NCBI GenBank assembly: GCA_031276105.1
Contig: JAISNS010000294.1
Coordinates: 1-6,957 of the forward strand
DNA from: Dysgonamonadaceae bacterium
GTDB lineage: Bacteria > Bacteroidota > Bacteroidia > Bacteroidales > Azobacteroidaceae
Length of the DNA: 6,957 nt
Reading direction: 5' to 3'
Positions 6,602 to 6,957 of the stretch are shown here, piece by piece (within the stretch, counting starts at the first letter, position 1; every line of letters begins with the position of its first letter). The translations under genes were made by a program, and so were the position numbers. The notes below the pieces were generated by a model. That model was not told the origin of the DNA, searched no databases, and saw only the letters and a list, made by a program, of their open reading frames with translations.

Positions 6602-6664
6602 CCCGTGTCAAGCACGGGATGACAGGGGACTTTCAGGGGATTCCGCGTCAAGCACGGGATGACA
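6596..6664 (-). repeat. Two palindromes in opposite orientation, 40-bp tandem
   Basis: Copies at 6596-6624 and 6636-6664 are 40 bp apart, each preceded by TTTCA. The first has the perfect 8-bp stem ATCCCGTG/CACGGGAT around TCAAG; the second has one mismatch and one wobble. Read on the minus strand they share the loop CTTGA and the flanks TGTCAT and ATCCCC with the copies at 6460-6571, but the six inner stem pairs differ. Confidence 0.85.
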
Positions 6665-6670
6665 GAGCCG

Positions 6671-6785
6671 TATCTGAGGCCGACTCAGACGCTCATCTGA
6701 GACCGACTCAGACGCTCATCTGAGACCGACTCAGACGCTCATCTGAGACCGACTCAGACGCTCGTCTGAGACCGGCTCAGATGTA
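6671..6785 (-). repeat. Five tandem 23-bp hairpin units
   Basis: Units begin at 6671, 6694, 6717, 6740 and 6763. The three middle units are identical and the outer two diverge. Each unit contains TCTGAG and CTCAGA-type arms around a 5-nt loop. As minus-strand RNA the middle units form an 8-bp hairpin with one G-U pair; as plus-strand RNA the same position is an A-C mismatch. The array starts 4 bp after the stop of the upstream DUF4469-like gene, so it would form its 3' untranslated region. There are no spacers between units. Confidence 0.88.
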
Positions 6786-6789
6786 GCGC

Positions 6790-6957
6790 TCACTGTACTT
6801 CCAACACTTTATCAAATATGGCCGTGCGTGGCGCTTTGAGTAGCTTCGCATCGTTAGAGAACTGCGTCGTGATTTCCAGTTTGTACGTATCCGTAATCAG
6901 ATCGGGAATAATAATCATCACTTCCGAAGGATTGTTTACCACAATATCGTCCGCTTC
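6790..6957 (-). CDS. C-terminus of a DUF4469-like (HU-associated Ig-fold) protein, partial
   Basis: An open frame enters at the window edge and gives 55 residues before TGA at 6790-6792; the start lies outside the window. The sequence NNPSEVMIIIPDL, YKLEITTQFS and LLKAPRTAIFDKVLEVQ resembles the end of DUF4469. That is an Ig-like domain found in Bacteroidales behind an HU-like DNA-binding domain. The match is by memory of the family pattern (IIP.L, VTTQFS, L.APRT..FD). The HU-like part cannot be confirmed here. Codon use and strand agree with the other genes. The stop is followed within 4 bp by the 23-bp hairpin array. Confidence 0.65.
   Translation of the reverse strand, partial: EADDIVVNNPSEVMIIIPDLITDTYKLEITTQFSNDAKLLKAPRTAIFDKVLEVQ

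Larger units (their letters stand above)
6320..6789. other. Gene-free repeat island
   Basis: No credible gene is seen in these 470 bp. Reading down the minus strand it holds five 23-bp hairpin units (6785-6671), two inverted-orientation palindromes (6664-6596), three direct-orientation palindromes (6571-6460), a 9-mer duplicated at 6439-6422, a G/C-rich hairpin (6404-6381), and an AT-rich leader with the 12-bp palindrome AATTTATAAATT (6345-6334) just ahead of the surface-protein ATG. No clear TAnnTTTG box is visible in that leader. Confidence 0.8.

Noticed and set aside
6463..6651. 62-residue minus-strand ORF in the repeat island
   Set aside because: It is translated entirely from the palindromic repeats (giving strings like PVLDTGSP and GLRVKPAMT), a well-known source of false small proteins. 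It has no independent coding signal.
6460..6664. Ends of an insertion sequence
   Set aside because: The palindromes are tandem and close together, with no transposase frame between them and no target-site duplication. They fit dispersed REP-like elements better.
6671..6785. CRISPR array
   Set aside because: The 23-bp units abut directly with no unique spacers, and no cas gene is present in the window.

Overview
The window looks like a piece of a Bacteroidota (probably Bacteroidales) chromosome. The evidence is the gene content: a Fibrobacter-succinogenes-type paralogous-domain surface protein, DUF4254, an HU-like/DUF4469 tail, a GT9 glycosyltransferase and an LpxL-type acyltransferase. In addition, the start codons have A-rich leaders without Shine-Dalgarno sequences, and one candidate TAnnTTTG promoter box is visible. 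All six genes I can support are on the minus strand, so they read from high to low coordinates.

Layout in order of transcription. 6957-6790: the 3' end of a gene encoding a DUF4469-like (Ig-fold, HU-associated) C-terminus. 6789-6320: about 470 bp without a gene but packed with repeats: five tandem 23-bp hairpin units, two and then three copies of a dispersed palindrome whose stems covary, a G/C-rich 9-bp hairpin, and an AT-rich leader. 6319-4619: a secreted 566-residue protein ending in a Fib_succ_major domain. 4620-4521: a large hairpin whose two arms are arrays of 7-bp repeats, probably the terminator. 4464-1: a tight four-gene unit with gaps of 4, 6 and 11 bp. Its products are a DUF4254 protein, a GT9 (heptosyltransferase-like) glycosyltransferase, an LpxL/HtrB-family lipid A acyltransferase and an LtaS-like membrane alkaline-phosphatase-superfamily transferase. 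The window begins exactly at the stop codon of the last gene.

The four-gene unit reads as an envelope lipid or glycan module: sugar addition (GT9), acyl addition (LpxL-like) and transfer of a phospho-headgroup outside the inner membrane (LtaS-like). DUF4254 is an unknown partner. The substrates are inferred, not shown.

The most unusual signal is in the junctions. Three gene junctions carry three unrelated tandem repeats of the same 7-bp period, and in two of them the repeat contains the stop or start codons themselves. Every consensus unit carries a stop triplet on the coding strand. Because 7 is not a multiple of 3, three units place stops in all three frames. Two of the repeat structures (the heptamer hairpin and the 23-bp units) pair better as minus-strand RNA, through G-U wobbles, than as plus-strand RNA, which agrees with the direction of the genes. 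No tRNA, rRNA, CRISPR array or intact mobile element was seen.
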